From Pseudomonadota bacterium (GTDB lineage: Bacteria > Pseudomonadota > Gammaproteobacteria > Xanthomonadales > Wenzhouxiangellaceae): 64,000 bases of DNA. Shown here in pieces: positions 17,339 through 25,530 of the stretch (positions within the stretch are counted from its first letter, which is position 1; every line of letters begins with the position of its first letter). The position numbers and the translations under genes were made by a program. A model generated the notes under the pieces. It had not been told where the DNA came from. It worked only from the letters and a program-made list of their open reading frames with translations, and ran no database searches. The stretch spans positions 310,001-374,000 of the forward strand of contig CP053448.1 of assembly GCA_013285445.1 (NCBI GenBank), written 5' to 3'.

Positions 17339-17981
17339 GCTGCTTTTCCTCTTCGACGCGCGCCAGGCAGCCGCGGGTAAAGGTGGCGAATACCTCCTCG
17401 GCCAGCGCGCTCACCGAGCCGTGCTCGTCGTAGGAATACCAGCCGAAAATCCAGTTCATCATCCCGAACAGCAGGTAGGTCTTGCGTTCCAGCTCCACCT
17501 GCCGGATTTCCCGTCCGCGCGATTTCACGTACTGAGAGACGGCGAACTCCATGATTTCGCCGTAGCGCTGCTTGAGCTGCCGGATCACCTGGCCGTGCGA
17601 TGAGCTCATGGGCGCGGTGCCGAACATCAGCACCCGCATTTCGTTCAGGTGCGAGCCGAAGTAGTCCAGGTGGGCGTCGATCAGGTCGCGCAGCAGGGCA
17701 GCGCTGGAGTCCGGATCCGCGGCGTCCAGAGTGCGGGAGCGATGATCGGCCCGCAGACGCTCGGCGTTGTTGAGCAGTGAGGAAAAGCCGCGCTGATTGA
17801 TCAGAAACAGCAGCTCTTCTTTGTTGCTGAAGTAGTGGTACAGACCCGACAGGCTGCGCCCCGTGGTGCGCGCAAGGTCGCGCATGCTGGTGCCGTTATA
17901 GCCCTGTCGGGCCATCAGCGCGGCGCATTGCGAAAGAATATCGTCGGGGCAGCTGTCGATTTGTCTGGCTTGTTGGTTCAT
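17331..17981 (-). CDS. TetR-family transcriptional regulator
   Basis: This 216-residue protein has an N-terminal helix-turn-helix of TetR type (about 10-57; GYNGTSMRDLARTTGRSLSG then LYHYFSNKEELL) and a variable C-terminal ligand domain. It lies inside the catabolic operon between dch and bcrC, 5 nt after dch and overlapping bcrC by 8 nt. This suggests autoregulation of the whole operon. A TetR/PaaR-type operator at 20992-21005 over the operon promoter is the natural target. An acyl-CoA thioester such as benzoyl-CoA is the likely inducer, by analogy with PaaR; this is inference. Confidence 0.88.
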   Translation of the reverse strand: MNQQARQIDSCPDDILSQCAALMARQGYNGTSMRDLARTTGRSLSGLYHYFSNKEELLFLINQRGFSSLLNNAERLRADHRSRTLDAADPDSSAALLRDLIDAHLDYFGSHLNEMRVLMFGTAPMSSSHGQVIRQLKQRYGEIMEFAVSQYVKSRGREIRQVELERKTYLLFGMMNWIFGWYSYDEHGSVSALAEEVFATFTRGCLARVEEEKQHE

Positions 17982-17986
17982 GCGGG

Positions 17987-18763
17987 CTACCTGTCTTTCC
18001 AGTCCGGCGCTCGGCGCTCGATAAAGGCGGTGATGCCCTCGCCGGCGTCGTGGGATTGCATCAGTTCACCAAGATACAGTCGTTCGGCTGCATCGATGTG
18101 GCCGCGGTAGTGCGCCACCGTGGCCGCACGCGATGCGCGATGCGCGATGCGCAGGCTGGCGGCCGACAGCGGCAGCAGGTTTTCCTCGATCCAGCGGGCT
18201 ACAAGGTTGTCCAGCTCGCCCGGCACGCAGCGACCAGCCAGAAGACCGAAACGCTCGAGCTCGACCGCGCCCAGCGCCTCGGCGCCGATCACCATGCGCG
18301 ATGTGAGCGCAGCCGGCGCCATGTGCGGCAGGAGCACGGCTGCGACCGGCGGGAACACGCCCAGCTGGATTTCCGGGACCGCGCAACGTGCACTGTCGTC
18401 GGCAAAGATCAGGCTTGCAGCCAGGGCCAGCTCGAAGCCGCCGCCCAGGCATTGCCCGGAGATCTTTGCGATGACCGGCACGGGGTGGTCGAGGATTTCG
18501 CCGACCATGGCGTGAAAGACCGGCAGCATGTCGCCGACCTGATCGGCCTGGTGTTCGGGCACGCTGGCGCCAAAGCTGAAATGCTTGCCTTCGCCGCCAA
18601 TGACGACGGCCTTGCGGGCGGACGGCTTGCGCTCGGCGGCAAACAGCTCGCGCAGCTCGACCATCATGGCCCGGGAGAGCACGTTGGCCGGTGGATCGGC
18701 CAGTGTGAGCTCCAGCACCTGGCCGTCGAAGCGCTCTCGGATCCTGAGCAGTGAATCAGCCAT
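17987..18763 (-). CDS. dch: cyclohexa-1,5-diene-1-carbonyl-CoA hydratase
   Basis: This 258-residue crotonase-fold protein carries GEGKHFSFGASVPEHQ, a block characteristic of Dch, and SGQCLGGGFELALAA for the oxyanion hole. It adds water to the dienoyl-CoA produced by benzoyl-CoA reductase, giving 6-hydroxycyclohex-1-ene-1-carbonyl-CoA. Its start overlaps the oah stop by one nucleotide and the TetR gene follows after 5 nt. The match to Dch rather than a general enoyl-CoA hydratase rests on this block and on the neighbours had and oah. Confidence 0.9.
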   Translation of the reverse strand: MADSLLRIRERFDGQVLELTLADPPANVLSRAMMVELRELFAAERKPSARKAVVIGGEGKHFSFGASVPEHQADQVGDMLPVFHAMVGEILDHPVPVIAKISGQCLGGGFELALAASLIFADDSARCAVPEIQLGVFPPVAAVLLPHMAPAALTSRMVIGAEALGAVELERFGLLAGRCVPGELDNLVARWIEENLLPLSAASLRIAHRASRAATVAHYRGHIDAAERLYLGELMQSHDAGEGITAFIERRAPDWKDR

Positions 18764-19845
18764 CAGTCATGACCCGGCATGATGCGCTTGAACAGTTCCT
18801 CGTCCCAGGGATGGGCCTCGGCCAGGGCCCGGCGCAGCTCGTGGAAGTTGACCTCGCGGTTGTGCTTCGGCCCCTCGTTGAAGGCACGAAAGCCCGCCCG
18901 TGCCTCGGTCATCATGTTCAACGCCAGCCAGGAACGGTTGGTCTCGCAGTTCTGCTGCCAGTGCTCGAGCTTCTTCTTGCGCACCGACTCCATGGTCTTG
19001 GCCAGGCAATCGGGCATGGTCATCGACAGCTTGCAGGCCATCTTCTCGACCTCGGCGTCGAGCAGAGTGAAGTCGACCTCGCAGTCGGCCATCACGGCCT
19101 TGGCCTGCTCGCGGGCCTCGCCGGTCTTGAACGCGCCGTAGGCCGGGTTGCCCCATGCGTCGAAGGGTTCGGTGGAGACCATCGGGTTGGAAATGAACTG
19201 GCCGTCGCGACCTTTAAGCACCGGCACGATGCGGTTGATCAGGCCGATATTGACCGCCGCATGCGCCGACCAGTGTTCGCACAGGGTGCAGGACTCCATT
19301 GCCCGGGTCATGCCGACATACAGGTGAAGAAAATCGGTCGAGCCGCCGTCGGGCGCCGAGCCGTGCTTGGGGCCGGCCTGGCCGAAGCGGGCGGTGTCGG
19401 CGGCGATGGTGAAATCGCAGGCCATGCCGATTTCCTGGCCGCCGGCGATGCGCATGCCGTTGACGCGGTTGATGACCGGCTTGTCGCACAGCATGATGGC
19501 CGTGACCATATCGATGAACAGCCGCATGTACTGCTTGTATTCCTGCGGGTTGCCGGCGTAGTACTCGGCATACTCCTTGGTGTTGCCCCCGGTGCAGAAG
19601 GCACGGTCGCCGACGGCCGAAAAGACCACCGCCACCACTGAGCGGTCACAGGAAGCCTGGCGAAAAGCCAGGATCAGTTCCTTGACGGCCTGGGTGGTGT
19701 AGGAGTTGAGCTGGGACGGGTTGTCGAGCAGGATCCAGGCGTTGTAGAGGCCGGGCACTTCGTTGCCGTCGGCGTCTTTGAGCGGGCGCTTTTCGAACTG
19801 GATGTCGCGGTATTCCTGGCTGTCGATCAGATGATGGTTTCGCAT
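18763..19845 (-). CDS. oah: 6-oxocyclohex-1-ene-1-carbonyl-CoA hydrolase
   Basis: This 360-residue crotonase-family ring hydrolase, also called BamA, is a widely used marker of anaerobic aromatic degradation. It shows GLYNAWILLDNPSQLNSYTT, FCTGGNTKEYAEYYAG, NRVNGMRIAGGQEIGMACDF and GQAGPKHGSAPDGGSTDFL, all typical of the family and its length. It hydrates and opens the alicyclic ring to give 3-hydroxypimelyl-CoA. It lies 35 nt after had and overlaps dch by one nucleotide. Assignment is very firm. Confidence 0.95.
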   Translation of the reverse strand: MRNHHLIDSQEYRDIQFEKRPLKDADGNEVPGLYNAWILLDNPSQLNSYTTQAVKELILAFRQASCDRSVVAVVFSAVGDRAFCTGGNTKEYAEYYAGNPQEYKQYMRLFIDMVTAIMLCDKPVINRVNGMRIAGGQEIGMACDFTIAADTARFGQAGPKHGSAPDGGSTDFLHLYVGMTRAMESCTLCEHWSAHAAVNIGLINRIVPVLKGRDGQFISNPMVSTEPFDAWGNPAYGAFKTGEAREQAKAVMADCEVDFTLLDAEVEKMACKLSMTMPDCLAKTMESVRKKKLEHWQQNCETNRSWLALNMMTEARAGFRAFNEGPKHNREVNFHELRRALAEAHPWDEELFKRIMPGHD

Positions 19846-19880
19846 AAGGGCGTGACTGTCGGGTTGATGTGAATTCCGTT

Positions 19881-20942
19881 TCAGGGCACCAGCACCGCGC
19901 GGGCGTCAAGCTGGTGGGTATTGGCCTTGTCGATGACCTCGTTGATATCGGCCAGCGGGAACTGCGAGACATTGGCGCGCACCTCGATGCGGCCGTCGAG
20001 CACCTGCTCGACCACCGCCGGGTAGTGGCGCGGCGAACAGCCCCAGTTGCCGAACACGGTGGCGTCGAAGGCCATGATGTTCGACAGTCTGAGCTCGATC
20101 TTGTCCATGGTGAAGCCGACCACCCCGAGGCTGCCGGCAAAGCTCAGCAGACCATAGGCGGTTTTTTGCCCGGCGGCCGTACCGCTGGTTTCGAACACGC
20201 GCCAGCGGTTGTCCGGATAGTCGTGTTCGCTGGCGAACTGGCGCAGGTGCTTGCGCAGCTCGCGTGGATCGTAGTTGGCGGCATTGACGGTCAGCTCGGC
20301 GCCGGCCTGCTCGGCTGCGGCCAGACGGTCGGAATCGATGTCGATGGCGACCACATGGGCGCCGCGGTTGCGGGCGTGCTGGACCAGGTAGAGCCCGACC
20401 CCGCCGACGCCGATGACCACCGCCAGCTCGCCTTCGGCCAGGCCGCTTCGCAGCACGGACTCGTAGGGCGTGGTAATGGCGTCGGCGACCACAGACAGCT
20501 CGGCCAGCGGAAAACCGCCCAGATCATCGGGCAGCGGGCAGACGAAGCGCGCCGGCACCTTGACGTGGCTGGCGAAACCGCCGTTGAAGTCGTTGCCGGG
20601 CATTCTCTGGCGCTGGCAGATGTTGTCTCGCCCCGCCCGGCACAGTTCGCAGTCGCCGCAGGGCAGCACGGCGGGGATCACGACCGCGCGGTCGATCAGA
20701 TCGTGATGCATCTCGCCAGCGGCGATGACCCGGCCGCTGATCTCGTGACCAAGAACGAGGGGCAGCTGATGACGAGTCTGAACTGCTCCGGAAAGAAAGC
20801 CCAGGTCGGTATGGCAAAGCCCGCAGCCGGCCACCTCCACCACAATCTCGTCACGGGCCGGGGGCGCGATCTCGAACGCCCGCCGCTGCAGTGGCTGCTG
20901 GGCCGCGGTAACGAACATGCCCCAGGCTTGAATCGCTTGCAT
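19881..20942 (-). CDS. had: 6-hydroxycyclohex-1-ene-1-carbonyl-CoA dehydrogenase
   Basis: This 353-residue zinc-type alcohol dehydrogenase has the catalytic zinc motif GCGLCHTDLGF, GHEISGRV, a structural zinc lobe CGDCELCRAGRDNIC and the NAD motif GVGGVGLYLVQHA. The CHTDLGF-TRHQLPLVLGHEISG block resembles Had/BamQ. It oxidises the 6-hydroxy intermediate to the 6-oxo substrate of Oah. It is the first gene of the operon, about 60 nt downstream of the predicted start site. Confidence 0.92.
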   Translation of the reverse strand: MQAIQAWGMFVTAAQQPLQRRAFEIAPPARDEIVVEVAGCGLCHTDLGFLSGAVQTRHQLPLVLGHEISGRVIAAGEMHHDLIDRAVVIPAVLPCGDCELCRAGRDNICQRQRMPGNDFNGGFASHVKVPARFVCPLPDDLGGFPLAELSVVADAITTPYESVLRSGLAEGELAVVIGVGGVGLYLVQHARNRGAHVVAIDIDSDRLAAAEQAGAELTVNAANYDPRELRKHLRQFASEHDYPDNRWRVFETSGTAAGQKTAYGLLSFAGSLGVVGFTMDKIELRLSNIMAFDATVFGNWGCSPRHYPAVVEQVLDGRIEVRANVSQFPLADINEVIDKANTHQLDARAVLVP

Positions 20943-20991
20943 CGTTTGCCGGTTTCCTGTGGTCAGTTGAGCCGCTCGACCAATACTGGAT

Positions 20992-21005
20992 CGAACGTTC
21001 GTTCG
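20992..21005. promoter_or_regulatory. TetR/PaaR-type operator at the had promoter
   Basis: The 14-mer CGAACGTTCGTTCG fits the pseudopalindrome CNAACGNNCGTTNG at every fixed position. That motif is known for TetR-family PaaR regulators of aromatic acid degradation. It lies directly downstream of the -10 box, over the predicted start site, where a bound repressor would block transcription. The TetR gene at 17331-17981 is the likely binder; this pairing is inferred. Confidence 0.65.
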
Positions 21006-21009
21006 GTTG

Positions 21010-21039
21010 ATTCTAATGATCCTTCGGGCCGCACGTCAA
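21010..21039 (-). promoter_or_regulatory. sigma70-type promoter of the benzoyl-CoA operon
   Basis: On the minus strand TTGACG (21039-21034) and TAGAAT (21015-21010) are separated by 18 nt, a good sigma70 match. The expected start site is near 21003, about 60 nt before the had start codon. No other comparable promoter was seen between had and the left edge, where the largest gap is 35 nt. Confidence 0.65.
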
Positions 21040-21148
21040 CCGTGTTGTTCGATGCAGCGCAGCCGGCCGGCGGGGGCGGTCAGAGTGGCGCTGAGCGCGC
21101 GCGGTTTTCGCTACAATGCAATCCCCCTCACGCCAAGGAAGAGTCTTG

Positions 21149-21646
21149 ATGACAAGGAAGATCCATTGCGCGCTGGCCGTTGTTGCCCTGCTGCTGGTGT
21201 CGCCGCTTTGGGCCCTGGATGACCACCAGGAGCACGGTCACGATCGACATGCGCAGCATCATGCCGGCAAGCATGGTGATGCGGGTATGCCCGAACTGAC
21301 ACTCGACGAGGGCCAGCGATGGGCCACCGACGCCTCCCTGCGCCAGGGGATGAGCGACTTGCGGACCGCTTTCGAGACGGCCCATTCAGCGTTCGAGCGT
21401 GATGCGCTGGATCGGGAGCAGGCCGAACAGCTGGCCGACACCATCGATGATCGAGTCCAGTTCATGTTCGCCAACTGCAAGCTGCCGCCCGACGCCGACG
21501 CCGAGCTGCACAAGCTGCTGGCCGCCATCATGGGCGCCGCCGTTGCTTTGCGTGAAAGCGACGATGTGCATGACGGCCTGCACCGCCTGCACCAGGCCAT
21601 CGATATCTATCCGGAGTATTTCGACCACCCCGGCTGGGGCGCGTAA
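21149..21646 (+). CDS. His-rich periplasmic DnrO-like protein
   Basis: This 165-residue protein has a signal peptide (MTRKIHCALAVV to about SPLWA) followed by a His-rich stretch, DDHQEHGHDRHAQHHAGKHG, and a helical domain with GQRWATDASLRQGM and ANCKLPPDADAELH. These phrases resemble a small protein annotated DnrO near denitrification regulators. ATG 21149 is chosen over an upstream in-frame ATG because AAGGAAGAG precedes it at proper distance. It converges on an nnrS gene. A periplasmic metal-binding role is suggested by the His-rich part. Function is uncertain. Confidence 0.65.
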   Translation: MTRKIHCALAVVALLLVSPLWALDDHQEHGHDRHAQHHAGKHGDAGMPELTLDEGQRWATDASLRQGMSDLRTAFETAHSAFERDALDREQAEQLADTIDDRVQFMFANCKLPPDADAELHKLLAAIMGAAVALRESDDVHDGLHRLHQAIDIYPEYFDHPGWGA

Positions 21647-21743
21647 GCTGGCACCGGGATACCCATTGGTCTGTGGCAGACGGCCTGTGCGGCCTTGGTG
21701 CATGCAGGTCGCCGCGTCTCGGGTGCGACTCTGGCGCCGGAGG

Positions 21744-22892
21744 TCAGCGATGGCGCGATAGCAGCGCCAGGCACAGGGTCAGCGCCGTACACCAAAGTCC
21801 GGCGGCCATTGCCAGCACGATTGCTTCGCCGCCAGCCAGTATGCGGGCGATCGTGGCCAGGGCCAGAAGTGTCGTGATGGCGATCAGCCACCCTGCGATC
21901 GCGACCGGTGGTTTGCGCAGCCTCAGCAGACGGGTTCGCAGCATGACGTTGGTGGTCAGCGTCCCCAGGGCGCCGACCGTGATGGCATGCGTCGTCCCGG
22001 CCCCGACGGTGCCGATCCCGACGGTGCGATCCAGGCCCAGCAGAATGAGGCCCAGGCTGAGCCAGGCATAGCCGACGCCGAGACACAGCAGGTCCGGCCT
22101 CGCGCGGCATGCCCAAAGCCGCCAGCGCAGCAGTCGGACCAACGCCAGCGCGCCGGCCGCAATCAGGATGGCGCCGGTTGGGACGCGGAGCCCTGGAAAC
22201 GGATTGCACAGCAGTGCAGCGCCCATCAGGATTAGCAATGCACCTTCGACACGCGGCTGAACGCGTGCCGTCAGACGACCACCGACGGCCTCGATGGCAC
22301 CGGCAGCGGCCGGCGCGATCAGCCGGCCGCCGAAAAACAGCATCAGCAGCGCGAACAGCAGCACTGCCTCGGACAGCGCCAGCCAGGTCAGGATGGCAGC
22401 GCCGCCGAAGATGGCGGTCTGCGAAACGGCTGCGGTTGCGCAGATGGCGAGAATCAGGGGCGCGATAACTCGATTGCGCCATTTCTTGGCGGCCTTCATG
22501 AAGCGCGGCGCTGCGGTGCCCGCGACCGCCAGCGCAAAGCCGAGATTGGCCGCTAGCGCCAGGCTGTTGCCCGGCAGCGCCAGGAAGGTCACACGGCCAG
22601 CGACCCACAGCAAGGCGAGCAGCAGCATGCGTCGCATCGACAGACGATTGACCAGAAAGCCGGTCACCACCGCCAGCGCATAGCCAAACAACAGCTCGTG
22701 GGCGTGAGCCGACGGATTGCTCAGTCCCGGCGGAGCCCAGGACCCGCCCAGCATGCCGTGCACGGACAGCGGCACGGCCACGGCTCCGTAGGCGGCGGCC
22801 GCCGGGAAAAAAACGGTTTCAGTGACGTACCGAGTCGGTCGCCTCCGCCCCGCGGGGGCTTGCGAATCGCTTGTAGACGGGGAATCTGCCAT
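21744..22892 (-). CDS. nnrS: NnrS-family multi-pass membrane protein
   Basis: This 382-residue hydrophobic protein has about 12 membrane segments and the NnrS hallmark HAHELLFGYALAVVTGFLV near residues 60-80. NnrS proteins contain haem and copper and protect denitrifying or pathogenic bacteria against nitric oxide stress. The canonical second block (TGF-L-TA) is altered here to TGFLVNRLS, so this copy is divergent. It is transcribed divergently from the small CxxC protein and converges on the DnrO-like gene. A second NnrS lies at 37464-38648. Confidence 0.8.
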   Translation of the reverse strand: MADSPSTSDSQAPAGRRRPTRYVTETVFFPAAAAYGAVAVPLSVHGMLGGSWAPPGLSNPSAHAHELLFGYALAVVTGFLVNRLSMRRMLLLALLWVAGRVTFLALPGNSLALAANLGFALAVAGTAAPRFMKAAKKWRNRVIAPLILAICATAAVSQTAIFGGAAILTWLALSEAVLLFALLMLFFGGRLIAPAAAGAIEAVGGRLTARVQPRVEGALLILMGAALLCNPFPGLRVPTGAILIAAGALALVRLLRWRLWACRARPDLLCLGVGYAWLSLGLILLGLDRTVGIGTVGAGTTHAITVGALGTLTTNVMLRTRLLRLRKPPVAIAGWLIAITTLLALATIARILAGGEAIVLAMAAGLWCTALTLCLALLSRHR

Positions 22893-22930
22893 AATATGGA
22901 TATTAGATACTTTTTTAACGGGCTGCCACT

Positions 22931-23242
22931 ATGAAGCCTCTGCCGCTCAAGAAAATCCAGGCCTGGGAATGCATCGGCTGTGGCAAGATTGAAGCGCCAC
23001 AACCATGCATCGGCGTGTGCGAGGATCAGCCGGTGGAGCTGGTGCGAGTCGATCAGATCGAGGCACTGGCTGCAGAGCGTGACCGCGTCGTCGAGGACAA
23101 CAGCGCCATGCGCGATGTACTCTTGCGCCTGGCGGGAACGACGCCACGCAACGGGCAGTGGGAAGCCGGTTACCGCGCCCTGCAGGAGCGCGCGGCCGAA
23201 CTGCTGGAACGGCTTGAACGACGCCAGCGACTGGCGATCTGA
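22931..23242 (+). CDS. small conserved CxxC protein with coiled-coil tail
   Basis: This 103-residue cytoplasmic protein has CIGCGKIEAPQPCIGVC at about 14-30, four cysteines placed as in a small zinc or iron-sulfur knuckle, followed by a helical Glu/Arg-rich region likely to form a coiled coil. I do not recognise a named family. It is 38 nt from the divergent nnrS start, so the two may share a control region (AT-rich, 22893-22920). A redox or metal-sensing role would fit but is not shown. Confidence 0.7.
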   Translation: MKPLPLKKIQAWECIGCGKIEAPQPCIGVCEDQPVELVRVDQIEALAAERDRVVEDNSAMRDVLLRLAGTTPRNGQWEAGYRALQERAAELLERLERRQRLAI

Positions 23243-23284
23243 GCACGGCACCGGTCTGGCGGATGCCAGTCGGGGAGATGGCCC

Positions 23285-24520
23285 ATGAACGATCGTGAAA
23301 TACCCCTGGATCTCGGTGTACTGCAAGCCGCGCGCGAGCGTATTCGCGACCGCATCATCGACACGCCGTTGTCAGAGAGCCAGCGCCTGGCCGAGCGCAT
23401 CGGCGCATCGCTTGCCCTCAAACACGAGAATCTGCAGCTGACCGGCTCGTTCAAGATTCGCGGCGCCAGTCACAAGCTGGCGCTGCTGGATGCGCAGGAC
23501 CAAAGACCGGCGGGCGTGGTGGCCGCGTCGGCCGGCAACCACGCCCAGGCACTGGCTTTTGCGGCCCGGCGTTTCGGCCTGCCTGCCGTGGTGGTCATGC
23601 CCGAGACTGCGCCGATGACCAAGGTTGATGCCTGTCAGGCGCTGGGTGCGCGCATCGAGCAGGTTGGCACCAGCCTGGAAGAAGCCACCGTGCGCGCTCG
23701 CCAACTGGCCGACCGCGAGCGGCTGGTCTTCGTTTCGCCCTATGACGACTGGAACATCATCGCCGGCCAGGCCAGCTGCGGCCTGGAAATGCTCGAGGCC
23801 ATGCCCGACATGACCGTCGCGGTCGTGCCACTGGGCGGCGGCGGGTTGTTGTCGGGCATTGCCCTGGCGCTTAAGCTGCAGCGCCCGGATGTGCGCGTGA
23901 TCGGCGTGCAGGCCGAGGCCGTCGCACCCTGGCGGCATTTCCTGGACGATGGCGGCTTCGAGCCGATCGACCCGCAGGCCCGCACGATCGCCGACGGCAT
24001 CAGCGTCAAGGCGCCTGGCCAGCTGACCCGGCAGGTCATTGCCGAATATGTCGACGAGATCGTGACCGTCGACGACAACGCCATCGCGCGCGCCATCGTC
24101 ACGCTGCTCGAGACCACCCGCACCATCGCCGAGGGCGGCGGCGCCGTTGCCCTGGCGGCGTTGCTCGAAGGCCGGATCGCGATTGGGCGCGACGAACGGG
24201 TTGCCTGCGTAATCTCGGGCGGGAACATCGACATGTCCCTGGTCGGTCGATCAATCGATTTCGGCCTGAGCGCCAGCGGGCGGCTGCTGAGTATCGCCGT
24301 GACCCTGCCGGACCGCCCGGGCAGCCTGGCCGGACTGATCAACCGGGTGGCTGAGCTGGGCATGAACGTGCGCGAAGTTCGTCACCGTCGCGGTGAGGTT
24401 CACGTCCAGGTCGGGCTGACCGAGATCACCCTGGAGCTCGAGACCCGCGATCGCGCTCACCAGCGTCGTCTGCTCGACGCGCTCGAGCGCGATGGACTGG
24501 CGGTTCGCGAAGCCATGTGA
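23285..24520 (+). CDS. ilvA: threonine dehydratase (threonine ammonia-lyase), PLP-dependent
   Basis: This 411-residue fold-type II PLP enzyme has the Schiff-base lysine in SFKIRGA near residue 57, SAGNHAQ, the phosphate-binding loop GGGGLLSG and a C-terminal ACT-like domain from about 335 (LPDRPGSLAGLINRVAELGM). It deaminates threonine to 2-oxobutyrate, and the single ACT-like domain suggests allosteric control. A catabolic TdcB-like role is equally possible, because both share the core and the biosynthetic form often has two regulatory repeats. It follows the CxxC gene by 42 nt. Confidence 0.9.
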   Translation: MNDREIPLDLGVLQAARERIRDRIIDTPLSESQRLAERIGASLALKHENLQLTGSFKIRGASHKLALLDAQDQRPAGVVAASAGNHAQALAFAARRFGLPAVVVMPETAPMTKVDACQALGARIEQVGTSLEEATVRARQLADRERLVFVSPYDDWNIIAGQASCGLEMLEAMPDMTVAVVPLGGGGLLSGIALALKLQRPDVRVIGVQAEAVAPWRHFLDDGGFEPIDPQARTIADGISVKAPGQLTRQVIAEYVDEIVTVDDNAIARAIVTLLETTRTIAEGGGAVALAALLEGRIAIGRDERVACVISGGNIDMSLVGRSIDFGLSASGRLLSIAVTLPDRPGSLAGLINRVAELGMNVREVRHRRGEVHVQVGLTEITLELETRDRAHQRRLLDALERDGLAVREAM

Positions 24521-24645
24521 CTGGCGGGTTTTGCGGCCGTCGGCCCGCACCGACGCCAGGGGCCCTGGAACCCGGCGCGGCGATCGCCGGATACAAGCTG
24601 GCGCTGTTCCGGCAAGCATTCTGACAAAATCACGAGAGGTCAGGC

Positions 24646-25023
24646 ATGAGCAAACCAGAGATTGGAATCCAGCGCATCTATGACGACAAGGGTCAAGTCT
24701 CCGCCACCCGCGTACTGGTCGACCGCGTCTGGCCGCGTGGCATTTCGAAGGACGAGGCCGATCTCGACCACTGGTACAAGGAGATCGCGCCGTCGACCGA
24801 GCTGCGCAAATGGTTCGGCCACGACCCGAAGCTGTGGGCCGCGTTCAAGCAGAAGTACCGCAAGGAACTGAAAGACGACGACAAGCGCGAAAAGCTCGGG
24901 GAGCTGGCCGAGATGGCCCGCTCGGACGGGCTGGTGCTGCTTTACGGGGCCAGGGACGACGAGCACAACCAGGCGGTCGTGCTGCGCGAGGTCATCGAGG
25001 AACTGTGCGAGCGATCATCGTGA
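24646..25023 (+). CDS. DUF488 (YeaO-like) family protein
   Basis: This 125-residue protein has the family blocks RVLVDRVWPRGI, WYKEIAPSTELRKWFGHDP and LLYGARDDEHNQAVVL, at normal family length. The biochemical role of this family is not established. The start ATG follows CACGAGAGGTCAGGC, which provides a ribosome site. It stands alone between threonine dehydratase and a convergent small secreted protein, and a GC-rich inverted repeat follows its stop. Confidence 0.85.
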   Translation: MSKPEIGIQRIYDDKGQVSATRVLVDRVWPRGISKDEADLDHWYKEIAPSTELRKWFGHDPKLWAAFKQKYRKELKDDDKREKLGELAEMARSDGLVLLYGARDDEHNQAVVLREVIEELCERSS

Positions 25024-25048
25024 CGGGCCGCGCCGCGCGTGGCCCGTC
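25022..25048. terminator. GC-rich inverted repeat in a convergent gene gap
   Basis: GACGGGCC (25022-25029) and GGCCCGTC (25041-25048) form a perfect 8-bp stem around an 11-nt GC-rich loop, just at the stop of the DUF488 gene and before the stop of the convergent gene. No T-run follows on either strand, so intrinsic termination is uncertain. Confidence 0.35.
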
Positions 25049-25057
25049 GCGGGCCGG

Positions 25058-25390
25058 TCACTCGGTCACGTAATCGCGCCAGTAATCGTTCGCCGCCGCG
25101 ATGGTCTGGAAATGCACCGCCACGACGTGGGACGCCGCGATCAGGTCGCCGGCATCCTCGGAGTACTCGGGCCGCTGTTCGAACAGCACGTCCTTGTCCG
25201 GCTGAGTGGCGACGACCGCGCGGCGCGCCAGCTCTACAGCCAGGTCGAAACCCTCGGCGGGCGTGCCGGTGAGCAGGCTGAGCTGATTCTCACGTTCGTC
25301 GGCGGGTGGATCTGCCGGCTCTTCGGCCGCCAGTGTCCCGACGGCCAGCAGGCCGGCCAGCAGAACGACAATGCTCCAGTTCCTCATCAT
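25058..25390 (-). CDS. small secreted protein of unknown function
   Basis: This protein has about 110 residues and begins MMRNWSIVVLLAGLLAVGTLAAEE, a clear signal peptide with AxA-like cleavage. The mature part is acidic and mostly helical (ENQLSLLTGTPAEGFDLAVE; DVLFEQRPEYSEDAGDLIAA). AGGAGAGCC directly precedes the chosen ATG at 25390, favouring it over upstream ATGs at 25402 and 25444. I recognise no domain. It is probably periplasmic. Confidence 0.65.
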   Translation of the reverse strand: MMRNWSIVVLLAGLLAVGTLAAEEPADPPADERENQLSLLTGTPAEGFDLAVELARRAVVATQPDKDVLFEQRPEYSEDAGDLIAASHVVAVHFQTIAAANDYWRDYVTE

Positions 25391-25530
25391 GGCTCTCCTC
25401 ATGTTGAAACGACGACCGTCCTTGATGACGGTCAATTCCAGCATAACATTCGGGCATGATGAATCAATTGCAAGCCCGCTTCGGCAGGCAGCCCGGCGCC
25501 GAAACGCGATCGATCAGCGCTGCTGTGGAC

